Positions 50,681-62,437 are shown, counted from the stretch's first letter. The stretch: 64,000 nucleotides of DNA from Nepenthes gracilis (GCA_033239525.1 BSYO01000024.1:13077268-13141267); one strand, 5' to 3'. Numbers and translations are program-made. The notes: generated by a model not told the origin, from the letters alone.

Positions 50681-53600
50681 CCTCTAGTATATTATCCTGA
50701 ACTCAGCTTCTAGCAAGATAAGCCAAATTCTTTAGAAGGATCAACAACATATCTTGTAAAATATTTGTCTCCACAGGTCAGATCAGTGAAGAGCTTGAAC
50801 ACAAAATTGCTATGATGGAAACTTCTCTTAGCAGGTTTGGAATGATCTTGGATTCTGTTCAGGGTGACATCATGCAAGTAAATAAGGGAACAAAAGAACT
50901 CTCTCTCGAGTGTAAGTTGTCTATGTAGTTATTATTTTACATAAAGTTTCTCAGCTGGACTTGTGATTTTTATTTGTAGAAAATATTAGGTGGAAAACTG
51001 AGTCATCGCTTGGTTCCAGTTGGGGAAGGAACCAAGAGAATCTATTTATGATGTCCTTGCACACGCTCATTTCTGTCCCTTCTTACTTGTCTCCAAATCA
51101 ACCTATCAATATGAAGCCAGAGAAATGCTATTGATTTATTAATCTGATCTGTAACTGTCAGGATCATTTGCATACTTTTTATCATCAAGCTACCAAGTCA
51201 CTAGTAGTTCTGGCAACCTTTCAATTGAATATAGGCAAATTAAACACAGCTGTTGTAACCTTGATTCTTATTCTGACTTATATTTCTCTGCTACATAAAA
51301 GTTGGATATAAGAGGCTTGACGGGTAAATTGTAAATGTTGTGCAAAAGAATAAGAAACGGTGGTTTATTGCACTTTGAGTCAAGATAAACAGATTTTGTG
51401 CGCGCCAGTGTGTACTGTTTCTGTAAGTGCATTATGCTCAATTGCATTAACTGGAAGGCATTTGTTTCAGTAAATTCGTTATTCTGAATTTTGTTCAGTG
51501 GAAGCAATACGACAGAAGTCAATTATGCAAGAAGATTCCATTCGTTTACTGGTAAAAGACCACTTGTGGCTTTGTAGAAGTTTGATATCTAAATGAATGA
51601 TGAATTCTCAGATCCATTGTTAAAATTCTCTTTTCTCTTAAATAACCAGAACCGTGGACAAGGAGACATCCGAGATATCCTTGATGTAGGTTTCAAATCA
51701 ATCACTGACCAACTAAGTAAAAGTGCTGATCAAGACAAGTTACGAGAGACTATGTCAGTGGTTTTGAATTTGCCGGAGCATGTTGAAGCCTGCCTGCAGA
51801 AACTGAAGAACGAACTTTGGAGATACTTCTCCAGAGAATTTCAGGCAAGTGTTGTATTCTCCAATTTTGAAAACTAATATGCTAGCTGTGAACCTTCAAA
51901 GGATAGGCAAGTTTATGTTAAAATCACCTCACATGATGTGATATATATTTAATAATGTATTAAAATTATTAAAAGTTATAATTTTATGTAATTTTTCTGT
52001 ATTTTATTAGAGATAATATTTCTTTAATTATGTTGCGTTCTGGTTCCACGGGTCCGAGAGACGCAAAGGTTGGGGACGTCCCAGCCGGATCTCTTAGGAG
52101 GCTCGTTGATCAGGGGTGTTGGATCCGAGGGGTCCAACACGCGCGTCCCGTCCGATCCGTGGTTTACCGGCAACATGAGTGAATGATGTGTTGGACACGA
52201 GATGAAGATTTAGACCGGATGTTTTACGTGGAAAACCTCCTCTTGAATGGGGAGGAAAAACCACGAGGCTCAGGGCCTGTAAAGAGCTTCACTATATGGG
52301 TTGGAGATTTTACAAAGTACTGGTTGTGAGGTTAATCCTTCCTGTCTCACGTTTAGTGTTTCTCTCTAAGGAAGCTATTCTCGCTGGGAGTCTTTTTACT
52401 CTTCTTTGAGGAGTTGAGTGTGAGAGAGAGAGTGCCGGTTGAGCTTAGGGCTCGAGTTGTTGAGTCTGAAAGCTCTCCCCTCAAAGGGGTCTTCTTTGTG
52501 TATTTATAGTGGAAGCGAGCCGTTGGGGAGTAGACACGTGGCGTCCATCCGCGGTTGAGGAGTGATCCATCGGGGCTTCCTTTAATCGGTGATGTGTGGG
52601 AAGTGGCATGCGGACGCAAGGGCTGCAAAGATTCGAGCGTGTCGGGTGTCTGTGGATCTCGGATATCCCGCCTTGGTTGACTAGGCGTGCCTGTTGAGAT
52701 AGGCGACTTGCAGTTGCAGGCTTTCTAAACCGCGAAATAGGCTACGGGCATTCCGGCCATGAATGGCGGTTCTGCTAGTTGTGAGGCTCCTTGTAAGCTC
52801 GCGGGCTTGTGAGATAAAGCAACTCTTGTGGGGCCTTTCGAAAGTCCGAGTGTCTCTTCCGGCCGTTAGGGCGATTCTGCACACCTCTTGGGCTCGGCCT
52901 TTGGGCTTCATGCTTGGACCATCCGATCTCCTCCACTTGTGAGAGTGTCTCCGGGCTTTTATTTGGGGTCAGTGCTTTTATGGGCCTTCATATTGGGCCC
53001 AACAGCCCCCCCATGCCAAAGGACCGAAGTTCTCGGTCGTTGGCATGAAGTCGCTCGATCCTTTGGAGATGTGATCCCGAGAGCGTGTGTCCCGGTGGCG
53101 AAGCTCAGCATTGACCTTGACAAGTGGTTGTCCTCGGACCTCTTCAGGCCGCCGTTTCACTTTCTTTGCTTTGGAGCATTAAATGCCGTATCCTGCTGAT
53201 GTGACGCGCTATCGGGCGCCTTGGGAAGGAGAGTTCACCAGACCTCTGAGGCGAATGGCCTGTCGACGCGTGGCAAGGGTAATGAGTACGTCTTTCCGTA
53301 CTCTAGGGTTTATTTAAACCGATCTCATTGCCCTGATTTTTCATCTTCGCGCCTGTTCTTCGTCTTCTTCTTCGTTCGAGCTTCGTTTTCTCTTCCCTTC
53401 TTTGGTTTTCATGGCACCTGGAGTGAGAGACATTGCTTCCACGGTGACGCTTGACAAGCTCACGGAGATCCGAGGCTCGATCCTCGAGATCCACAGTCTA
53501 TGGATGATTCGGAGAGCGCATGATAGGAAGCTGCCACCCTCGGACGGCTTCATCACACGTTTATGAGGCCCACCTCAAAGGCGGGCTACGGTTTTCCATT

Positions 53601-56600
53601 CCGATGGAGCTCTATGACATTATGAGGGTGCTCGGCGTGCCTCTCGCCGGGCCGACCAATGCGATGAGGTATCCGGTGTCCTTGTGCGTCTTCTTCCGAT
53701 GTTATGAGAAGCTCTTGAATGCTCTTGAATGCTATGAGAGGCCAGGATTAGGGGACCCCACTGTCAGGCGCTCTCGAGTGATGACGAGGATTTTGATATC
53801 GAGGACATGAGCGACGATGGCGACGGCCGCTTCTCTGCCCGCCTACGAGGTCGGGGCGGCTCTTTTTCCGAGTCCTCGAAGCCACGGGGTCTCGCCTTCA
53901 CTTCCATGCTAATATTTTGGCCGAGCCCTCAAGAGGCATTGTGCGGAGCAGAGCTTCCCCGGGACCCGGACCTCTTGTGATGATGATGATGATGACGATA
54001 TTCCTCACGATCAAGAGGGTGGGAGGTGAAGCCTCTCTTAGGGGCCCTCGGGATGCGGTGGTCTCGCCTTCTTTGCCAGCTGCTAATCTCCCTATTACAC
54101 CCGGAGATTCTCGCTCAGAGTGCGTGGTCCTCGGACGTCCAACCCCCCGGTGATGATTTGGTTCCCGGCGCTCCCATTGCTTTGCTCCAGTGACATCTAA
54201 GGCAGGATTGATCATCCTCCCGAGGACATAGGAGGCGGGAGTGCGGGGGAGGGATTTTGAGAGGGGAATATCGTAAATGAAATGATTCGAGAGATGGTGG
54301 AGGTCGTGGATTTGAGTGTTGGCCGAGTCCGCGCCTTCGACCCTTCCGGGCGCCTGTTGTGGTTGAGACCGAGCGGCCGCCCGAGGTTCTTAGCGCGACT
54401 TCGAGGCACTTCCAGCGCCTTTCGTAGGCCGGATGAGTCTCGTGTCCGAGGCGTGCCTACGTGGCTTAGGAGCGACTAGGAGTCCGAGTCCCACTTGGAG
54501 TGCAGGGCGTGGGGACGACCCTCTTGTTTTCTAAGGTAACTGTTGCTTCCTTTCTTCTCTTTGCTTTTCCCTATTTGCGCTTTGACGAACTTTTCGTTGC
54601 AGCTCCGGAGTTTGATAGCCGGCCTTAACGGGATCGGTGGAAGTGATCGCCAGTCCGTCTGAAGTGAGGTCCTCGGGCCGCTCGTGAAGCTGCACGACGG
54701 GGGCGCGGAGCTAGCCGGGAGCAAAGGAGAAGATCGTTTTCTCAGGCCGTCAAGGATCTGCGGCTCAGGCAGAGCCTCCTTCAGGAACGGATCCTTTGCC
54801 AGGAGGAGAGGTTGAGAACGTCCGTGCAGATTGCTGATATGGCTCCTGTGCTGGACGGCAAGTTCCGGGACGGTGTTCGCATGTGCCGCCAAGTGGCGCG
54901 ATTGATCCGTCCGCGGTTCCCCATGGCCGTCCTCGATCCTGTGAATCTTTGTGCCCAGGCATGGAAGACTTCAGACGGCGTCGATGGTAGCCTTTCCTGG
55001 CCCTCCTCGGGCGGGGGCCTAATAGTGAACCTCTTACGCCCGAGGAGGCGGTTCAGCCGGGAGAGATGGGATCTTCGGGAGAGCCCACGAGGCTCGAGAG
55101 GAAGAGACCGAGCGGCACTCCCTTGACATCTTGCCTCCCTTTTCTTCATTTTGTTTTTGGTTTCGTCATACTTGTACAAAAATCTCTTTTTGTGAATAAG
55201 ACTTTGTCCTTTTCGCCTGAGCTTCGGACGTTTCTTTTTGTCAGTATGTTCGTTCGTGTTTTTTGTTTTTTTTTTTTTTTGCAAGGGTGCGACAAATGTT
55301 TCTAACTTTTGTTCCAAGCGGGCGACTCCTTGGTGTTTGACCCTTTGCCTTTTGGACTTTGGGCGTCTTGCCTTCTCGGGGACTTCTAGCTCTTAGCCTC
55401 GGGGTTTATTTTGCCGCCGGTCTGGGAGATAGTTTTAGTCACGATTGAGTTTCGAGTTTGACCTCGGGGCCGGCCTGGGACCGCTCGGCCGCCGCAAGTT
55501 TTGTTATGATCTCAAGGGCCAGCCTACGAGACCGCTCGGTCGCAGTAGAGATTTTTGTTATGACCTCGAGGGCCCGGCCTGCGGGACCGCTCGGTCGCGG
55601 CCCAGAGTTTTTGTTATGACCTCGAGGGCCCGGCCTCAGGACCCTCGATCACAGTAGAGTTTTTGGTTGTTGAATGCCATGGGGCTTTGTGCCTTCGCTT
55701 TCTCGGCCGCGCCGGTGTCTTGCTTAAAGCGATCGGGGGAGAGAGTATGGAAACACTTCGTTGTAAATGCACGTTTTATTAATGTACATTTTTCTTACAC
55801 TTAGTGGCCTCGAGGCCTTTTGTCTTCTCTCTCTTCTTCTTTTTTTTTTTTTTTTAGTCGCGCCCATTATGGCCTTGCCCTTGAGCGGGCGTGGATCGGC
55901 CGCTGCACGCCTGGGGCGCGCCCGGTCTTGGCGAGGAAGTGGTCGAGATATCCTTATATCGGCCCGCTCGATTTCGCTTGGAGCTTTTTTACGGTCCGCC
56001 GGTGTCGTGGCGCGGCCGCTATGATAATGGTGGTATTCTTCGTCACCTCCTCACGGGTTCTCAACGCTAGGGCCATTAGGAACTTCGCTCTCGATCCGCC
56101 TCGTGATGTTGGTGAGAGAGTGAAGGCCAATGGGTTTGAGTGTTTTCTCCCAAAGGACCACCATCCGGGCTTATCGTGCTCGACGGTGGGTGGAGTCTTC
56201 CCGCAGTGGGCGCTCGCCACTTCTTCTTCCTCTTCCCTGTCTTTGGGGAAAGGGGTCTTCTAGTTCCCGCTGGCCGAGTGGCTTTGCTTCGCGGCCTTGG
56301 GTCCCAACAGTCTTCCAGAGCCTCTTGAGCCCCCTCCTTGATGGGGCCGGACTCATGGACTTTTTTTGTTGAGGTAATCCCTCAACTCGCGGGAGCCCAC
56401 GCCGATGTCTCCTCGAGCGCCGTATGGCGCGGGCTTCGGAGCGTGGGCTCTTGTGAGAGTGTTCGCCTCGCCTGCTGGAGGCTGCGGGCCCGGCTCTTGT
56501 GAGGCTGTCCACCTTTGCGCCACAGACGCTGCCCAGTGCCGGGGCCGCCGCGATTGATACGCGCCGTCGGAGACATTCGTCGTGGCGTTCTTCTCCCCAG

Positions 56601-59600
56601 GTGGACGTGCTACCTTATGCGAAACATCCAGGCGTTGCTTGTTGTTGGAGAGTGGGAAGTCGTGAGTTTTTTTTTGTTCTTCCTTCCCAGACGGCGCCAA
56701 TGTTATGTTACAGTTCCAGGTCCGAGAGACGGAAAGGTTGAGGGCGTCAGTAGGATCTCTTAGAGGCTCGTTGATCGGGGTGTTGGATCCGAGGGTCCAA
56801 CACGGCCGAGATCTGAGGCGCGTCCGTCCGATCCGTGGTTTCGTGGCACACGTGAATGATGTGTTGGACACGAGATGAAGATTTAGACCGGATGTTGACG
56901 TGGAAAACCTCCTCTTGAATGAGGAGGAAAAACCCACAAGGCTCGAGTGCAGCAAAGAGCTTCACTATATGGGTTGGAGATTTTACAAAGTACGGTTGTG
57001 AGAGGTTAATCCCTTCCCCTGTCTCACGTTTAGTGTTTCTCTCCTAAGGAAGCTATTCTTTTGGGAGTCTTTTACTCTTCTTTGAGGAGTTGAGTGTGGA
57101 GAGAGAGAGTTAGGTTGAAGCTTAGGGCTCGGAGTTGTGAGGTGGAAAGCTCTCCCCCTTTGAAAGGGGTCTTGCGTGTATTTATAGTGGGCCAGAAGCC
57201 GTTGGGAGTAGACACGTGGCGCCCATCCGGTTGTTGAGAGGAGAGTCCACTGGCTTCCTTTAATGCGGTGACGTGTGGGAAGTGGCATGCGGACGGCAGC
57301 CATTGCAAAGCATCTCGAGCGTGTCGAGGTGTGGGATACGGATATCGGCCTTGATTTGACTAGGCGCCCGCTGAGACGGCGACTTGCAGAGCACTCGCGC
57401 TTTCTTTCGAAACCGCGAAATAGGCTTTGGCATTCCGGCCATGAACGGGCGGTTCTCGCCGGGTTGTGAGGCTCCTTGTAAGCTCGCGGGCTTGTGAGAT
57501 AAAGCAACTCTTGTGGGGCCTTCCGAAAAGTCCGAGTGTCTCTTTCTGGCCGCTCGGGCAGTTGCAACACCTCTTGGGCTCTCGGCCTTTGGGCTTCATG
57601 TTTGGACCATTTGATCTCTCCTTGGCGAAGTGTCTATTCCCCGCTTTTTTGTAGTTTTTTATGAGCCTTCATGCTTAGGGCCGCAACAAATTAGTCTAAT
57701 ATTTGATGAAAATAAGAAAAATTTTATAATTAAGGAATTAGTTTTTTTCCTATCCTATAAAAGATAGAATTGTCAATCGTTTATTATAAATAATGAGTGG
57801 CTTTTCTCTAAATTATGATAAGTAGTTTTTATTTTTAAATTTGAGAGGCGATTTTCATATTTGAGTTTGAGGAAAATTTCTTAACTTCCCATTGATTTTG
57901 AATTTAAGATGCCTTCAAGAAAAAATAGACACAAGCTAATTTCACATAAATTTTGTCAAGGAGGAAGAGAGATAAGGGTAAAATTAGATAAATCGATTCT
58001 AGGTTCTTTAAAAAAGAAACGTTATGTATAGATTTAGATAATAATATCAATGTTTTTATTCTTTATTGGAATTGTGAAATAATATGATATTTTGATGATC
58101 GTAAAAGATTCAAATTTCATAAAAATCGGACCGTATACACAACTTATGGTTTCTCTGGAGTATAAGGGAGTCAGAACACTTTCTGTATGTATATATATAT
58201 ATTTTATCTCCAATCAAATTTACTTCTATTCAATTAACTACTGTGCTTCTCAGTAAAATGGCGATCAGAGTTACGAATTCACTGATAGTTTTGCTTTTGA
58301 GGGCTGCGGAAAAGTTCAGTTGCTTATCTGTCTACTGACCTTTACTCTACTTTCAACAGGCTACGAGTTGCAACCTAAAGACATTAAATAACAAAAATTT
58401 GGCCCCCGTTGTTCTTCCAGTAAAGGTGTCCCACCAGATATGTAGAAATGGCCTGTGATATATTGTGAAGTTCCTTCTCCCCTAAACATGCTACAATGTT
58501 TACAACTTTTCAGGCTAGTTCTGATTCATCCTCGCAGATGTCACTTCTCAAGAGGTTTGTTTAGTTAAATTTTATGGACTCAGAATGAACTTTTTAATTT
58601 TCTCCAACGAAATTGCATCCTGTTTCATCGGAATCTTCCCGATTTTTATTATGTCCTGATGATTTCACATATTGGGCTGTATGCCAAGAAGCCTTTCTTT
58701 GTAGCGGTTGTTATCTGAACTTTGAAATCCTACTATTAAGCCCCCCTACTCAAAATAGAGAGACGAATGGTACTCTGCATGCATTTTCAAAAAACATTAC
58801 TCTGAATTTGTGGAATGACATGTTGGGAACGATCAAGCCAAACTTCGTCTGTTCAAAGTCAAGAACAAATTTCCACACAAATGTTGAATAATTTGTTTAA
58901 ATTTGTGAGAAGATAAAATAATAACATACAAATAATAATAATAATCACAAAGTGAATGATAGCATACAAAATTTTACGTGAAAATTTCTTTACGAAAGAA
59001 TGAGTAAAATTATAGGATTGTGTCCATAAAATCTCCTTTATATATAAGTTCAATAATAATAAATTCACCAAAATTACCTTCAGTTAACTACAAATATTGG
59101 TAAACCAAGCAAAAAACAAGCGAGAAAAAAGGACAAAATCACTGATAAAGTGTTCTAAATAATAACTACAATAATATACCCTAAAATTAAAAAATTGGAG
59201 TATGATTTGAAGCCCAATGATTTGGCAAAATCTTTTCCTTCTATTCTCTCTTTTATCTTAAGTTAGCGCTCAAAAAGATTTGAAATCTCGCACATGATGC
59301 CCTAAAAGCATAACAGAGCACAAAATTTGCACCAGCGCTCACCAAGTGTGCAGGAGTGAATTCTTCTTTTAACCCACGCATATATGCCCTTCAGGCATAG
59401 AGATTCTATCAGCTCAGCACATATGTACCCTTGAGGCGTCCATTGGACGTGACTATTCTGTGCAAGTTGCGTACGTGCGTGCATCAAGTATGTGTCAAGC
59501 ATGACTCAATAATGATAAAAGAATGTCTTTGTGTTATGAGTATGAGATTCGTAAGAGAGTGATTTATTTTAATGTGAAATGAAGTCATGAAAAGAGGGGA

Positions 59601-60986
59601 AGCTTCATCTTCCTGATGGGCCGAACATTTGTTGCTAATAACCAACAATGTCATGCCTTCAATAATTGTCACTAAAAACCGACATTCTCATGTCTTCTAC
59701 AAGTATCACTGTAAATTTTGAGTATCAGCCCAAATTTCATCTCCAAATTTATTGTCATTAAAAGGTTCATATATTTTGAAGCGTTTTCATTCCCCCTGCC
59801 TCCTTTTCTGTTAGTTGGCCTTTATTTTTTCCTCGTCTATTTCAGTGGAGCAGTGCCTACAAAGGTCTTGAAACAAGCGCCTGTTGTTCCAAAGATAGAA
59901 ATGGGAAGCTGGAACTCTGTAAAAGCAGAACAAGCTAGCTTCCTAAAGGTTAATTCCTCGATGGAACCAAATAAAAGAAGAGTTCCTTCCACTGAACAGG
60001 TAACATTCATTTGTCTCTATTTTCTTCGCAGACATGATTTCCTTTACCTGGCGGAATGGTTGATTCTCAGGTTCAGCTCTCCAATTCTCTCAGCTTATTA
60101 TAGGCACTTCTACAAAATAAGTAATTTAAGTGGAAATCCCCTTCCTAAAGAAAATACGCTGTGCTCATACTTTTAACATAGCAATAATTACTAATTTAAT
60201 ATTCGATATATATAGTATATTACAAAATATATAGATTACTGTCATTTTATATGATCGATTATCGTTAAGAACCATATTCCGTATGCAATATACTTATATG
60301 CAGTTTGTAGATTTTTTTCGTGACTTTTGATAATTATAAACCGAACTATCACAAGTTGAGTTCGATCATTTAATTTATAATAAGTAAATATATTAATTAT
60401 ATTTATCAAGTAATCTATTTGATTAACAGTTTTAATCAGATAATGAATAATTGATACTTTGTTGACAGATACGAATAAACATCATCTAATTAAAATGTTC
60501 ACGTTTCTAATAGAAATAAATAAATATATTTTCTAGAAATAAATAAATATATTTTCTAGGAAAATTGTGTGAATGAAAAAAAGAAAAAAATCTAAAAACT
60601 AGAAACAAAAAAAAAAATTGTTTTCCAATTAAACAAGCCATTAAATTTTTTCAATGAACTGGAAACTAACTATAATCAGAGTTTCTATGCAGGATAGAGA
60701 ATTAAGAGGTTTAATTGATTTAGACGAGGACATCGATGGAGATTTTTCTTGCTTCATACTAGAAAACGAAACAGGTAATAAAAGCACAGCTGATGATCTC
60801 CAACTTCATTTTGCAATGCAATGATGTGTATTTGTTCAGTCAAACAATTATCATTTTGCCAAGTTTATTTATTTTATGGATACAGAAAATCATTTAATAA
60901 ATGAAGCAAAGCAAGAGACAGAACGGATTTTGAGGAAAGCCAGAAGGAGAAAGAGAAGGCATTGTAACACTATAATTTTAAATTGA
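43535..60986 (+). CDS. PRD3: Meiotic recombination-initiation protein, PRD3/PAIR1 homologue
   Basis: Eleven exons: 43535-43599, 43706-43871, 50451-50604, 50777-50911, 51499-51551, 51650-51844, 58360-58425, 58514-58554, 59846-59999, 60693-60774, 60886-60986. They sum to 1212 bases, a 403-residue frame with all phases matching; known family members are somewhat longer (about 450-490). Diagnostic features are the N-terminal MKLKINKACDINSISVLPP, a Gln/Ser-rich SQLRSQTSQQSLSQG region, RFGSQER, SREESQMPISRSSTNLMRKW, a helical segment at residues about 130-200 (ISEELEHKIAMMETSLSRFG), and a basic tail ending RKARRRKRRH that could be a nuclear signal. In Arabidopsis and rice this protein is required, with SPO11-1 and PRD1, for meiotic double-strand breaks and chromosome pairing. 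Introns 2 and 6 are each about 6.5 kb because of retrotransposons. Intron 6 uses a GC donor (CAG then GCAAGT). The acceptor of exon 2 (43705) was chosen because it restores the frame. Confidence 0.9.
44778..45595 (+). repeat. 5' LTR of the copia element
   Basis: 818 bases, TGTTGAAGG to GATGTCAACA. About 100 bases longer than the 3' LTR, because it keeps a block (about 44922-45030) with paired GGTCAAC/GTTGACC words that the 3' LTR lacks. Confidence 0.9.
45598..45608 (+). other. Primer-binding site, initiator tRNA-Met type
   Basis: TGGTATCAGAG, two bases after the 5' LTR; the standard copia primer-binding site. Confidence 0.9.
45633..49453 (+). pseudogene. Decayed copia gag-pol polyprotein
   Basis: Gag from the ATG at 45633; capsid-like LEKHLDEFNRILIQM at about 46000. 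Protease VDSGASLHAT at about 46507. Integrase with LWHRRLGHIS and C-S-H-C knuckle (46890-47010) and core words TDVCGPF and FIDDCSRKLWVY. RT words QIDVQTAFLHG (about 48370) and YVDDML (about 48640). RNase H with CTRSDIAHAVG and TLSTTEAKYIA to 49453. About a dozen in-frame stops plus frameshifts, including loss of the gag zinc knuckle, make it non-functional. A 16-base duplication (GCCTTCTAGTGAGTAT) occurs near 47981-48013. Confidence 0.9.
49616..50330 (+). repeat. 3' LTR of the copia element
   Basis: 715 bases, TGTTGGAGG to GATGTCAACA, preceded by the purine tract GTGAGGGAAAATT. Numerous substitutions and indels relative to the 5' LTR. Confidence 0.9.
50627..50679. repeat. Poly-A plus (GA)n microsatellite
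   Basis: About 15 A followed by about 18 AG units, in PRD3 intron 3, starting 23 bases after exon 3. Confidence 0.95.
52031..53004 (-). repeat. 3' LTR (left) of the PRD3 intron 6 element
   Basis: 974 bases, TGTTGCGTTCTGG to TTGGGCCCAACA on the plus strand. Aligns with 56701-57688 throughout, with scattered 1-6 base indels. Confidence 0.92.
53411..53810 (+). pseudogene. Antisense frame of the LTR element, gypsy-associated 'Transposase_28'-like
   Basis: Starts MAPGVRDIASTVTLDKLTEI at 53411 and continues, after a frameshift near 53565, as EAHLKGGLRFSIPMELYDIM. The block GGLRFSIP, VLGVPLAG and FFRCYEK resembles the plant 'putative gypsy type transposon' (Transposase_28) domain, typically a conserved LR-x-P...GV-P segment. 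It runs opposite to element polarity. It is broken, so not functional. Domain assignment is from memory of the pattern. Confidence 0.45.
55444..55670. repeat. Internal tandem repeat of the LTR element, about 56-bp period, four copies
   Basis: Four imperfect copies, each with a GACC(T)CGAGGGCCCGGCCT-like segment, GACCGCTCGGTCGC and TTTTTGTTATGACCTC. Tandem repeats in untranslated parts are a known trait of TAT-lineage gypsy elements. Confidence 0.8.
56687..56700 (-). other. Primer-binding site of the minus-strand LTR element
   Basis: The plus strand reads CCAGACGGCGCCAA just left of the right LTR; the minus strand gives TTGGCGCCGTCTGG, a gypsy-type primer-binding site directly after LTR end CATAACA. 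Confidence 0.85.
56701..57688 (-). repeat. 5' LTR (right) of the PRD3 intron 6 element
   Basis: 988 bases, TGTTATGTTACAG to GGGCCGCAACA, partner of 52031-53004, followed by the AATTA target duplication. Confidence 0.92.
58880..59710 (-). mobile_element. Probable copia-type LTR segment in PRD3 intron 8
   Basis: The minus strand reads TTCACGTAAAATTTTGTATG and ends in a T-rich tract near 58890, like the CACGTAAA-containing end of copia LTRs. A GC-richer part with GCGCTCA words lies at 59270-59410. It resembles 24.1-24.9 kb in layout, in opposite orientation. Exact ends were not found. Confidence 0.4.
60510..60560. repeat. Short tandem repeat (about 24 bp, two copies)
   Basis: AGAAATAAATAAATATATTT followed by TCT occurs twice in a row in PRD3 intron 9. 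Confidence 0.8.
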
Positions 60987-61490
60987 AGGTATGATCCCAC
61001 ATAATTAAATAAGCCATAATTCTAGCAGATTTCCAACCATTCTTTCCTCTTTTACTGCTTTTTGTGAACAGTGTGTTGAAGCTTCATGTCATGCTATTAC
61101 GTTTCTGCTAAGGTAGTGAGATTGACCTATATTTGGCTACTTGAAAGTTAAGTAAAATAGATGCAATTGATTTCAAAATGTATTCAAGATCATTTCTTGA
61201 AATTTAAATTGATAGTACAGTGATCAAGATTTGATTCAATAGATTTCATAACAGGCTACTGTATCTTCTGACCTAAATCTTTCACACTACAAATTAAAAG
61301 CAGAATTCATATGTATGGGAGTAACTCACTGTTTTACCTTTCAGAAACTCAAATTAGTTCCTCATTCGACAAACCAGAAAGTGATAAATAAAAGAAGATT
61401 TGCTTCTGGAAAATAGTGCTCTATGTCTTGGGATTTTTGTAGAAGAAGGTTATCTAAGGGATAAATTCTTGACTCTTTTACATAAGATTT

Positions 61491-62432
61491 TGATGGGAAC
61501 GGTAGAAATGAGCCGATCCAAAGGCAGCCGGCCCATAAGGCGTTTGCCCCATTGGCCCAGAGGATAGTCAACGTTTCTGTTGACTGAGAGCAACGCTTCA
61601 AGCAGCTGGCAATTGCCCAAGCCATCTGCGGCCTAATCCGAGCGGCCCACTATACCATTCTTACGCATTAAAGATCACCTGCCTTAGACGGTCAGAATCC
61701 CGAATATTGCATTAGATTGCGATTTCTCTGGGAAAAGCAATTATTAACTCAGCGTATCTCCTGTAATGGTAACTTTAATATTTGCCGTGTGCCGCATCCC
61801 CCAAGAAAGGAAGGAATTCCCCTTCAACCAATCACGGTTGCCTTAAACGGCACCCGCATCCTTTATATTAACCCACCAGATTTGCGCAGGGTAGCTGGTA
61901 GCCAACCTTACTGCCCAAGTAAGATTGAGTTGCCCAAATGCTATAAAGGGCCTTTGACACAGACTCCAAGGGCATCCTCACTTCAAGGCTCACATCGTTG
62001 CCTACATCAACGCTAATAAGAGCTCAAACACCGCTTCCATAAAAGCTCTCAAGAGCCCACACTGCCCGCATAACCTCGTCAGAATCCCTTCACAAATTTT
62101 GTCTCCACAGCATCAAAGTTGCTCCCTCGCAAGTGCACCACCGCCAAAGCCGCTTCACGCCGAGCGCAACCTCCGAGTTAGATTTTAAAAACCCTTGCAT
62201 CATCATCTCGCATACTTTTATTCCTGCATCTTTTGTCTCCCAAGGAAAACTATTGACTTGAGCGTCAGAGGATAAATTGGAGAACGAGTCTCGCCAATCT
62301 TCTGACCTCTCGTTTTTGAGTTGTGGTGTGTAGGATCCAGGTTGAGAAGTACAGAGACTGGATCCGCTTCATTCCGACTCAAAGACCAGACGACACCCTA
62401 ATCTATCAACAACCCAAATTCATGACACATCA
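61491..62432 (+). mobile_element. Solo LTR, target duplication GATTT
   Basis: 942 bases from TGATGGGAACGG to ATGACACATCA, flanked by GATTT (61486-61490 and 62433-62437). The block ATTGACTTGAGCGTCAGAGG with GACCTCTCGTTTTTGAG at 62254-62325 matches the 3' part of the LTR starting at 8222. A TATA-like CCTTTATATTAACCC lies near 61860. It sits about 500 bases after the PRD3 stop codon. Confidence 0.9.
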
Positions 62433-62437
62433 GATTT

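Larger units (their letters stand above)
52031..57688 (-). mobile_element. Non-autonomous gypsy-type LTR retrotransposon in PRD3 intron 6
   Basis: 5658 bases bounded by AATTA target duplications (52026-52030 and 57689-57693). LTRs are 52031-53004 and 56701-57688. Polarity is minus: a primer-binding site TTGGCGCCGTCTGG (about 56687-56700, minus strand) lies inside the right LTR and a purine tract (minus GGGGGGGC, 53005-53012) inside the left LTR. No gag-pol is recognisable in the 3.7 kb interior. A broken plus-strand (antisense) frame at 53411-53810 is the only coding trace. This resembles LARD-like TAT-lineage derivatives. It is inserted antisense to PRD3. Confidence 0.92.

Noticed and set aside
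54476..57570. Long overlapping GC-rich open frames on both strands in the 52-57.7 kb element
   Set aside because: High GC content lowers stop frequency. The frames have no domain, overlap LTRs, primer site and tandem repeats, and are Arg/Ser/Pro-rich as expected by chance.
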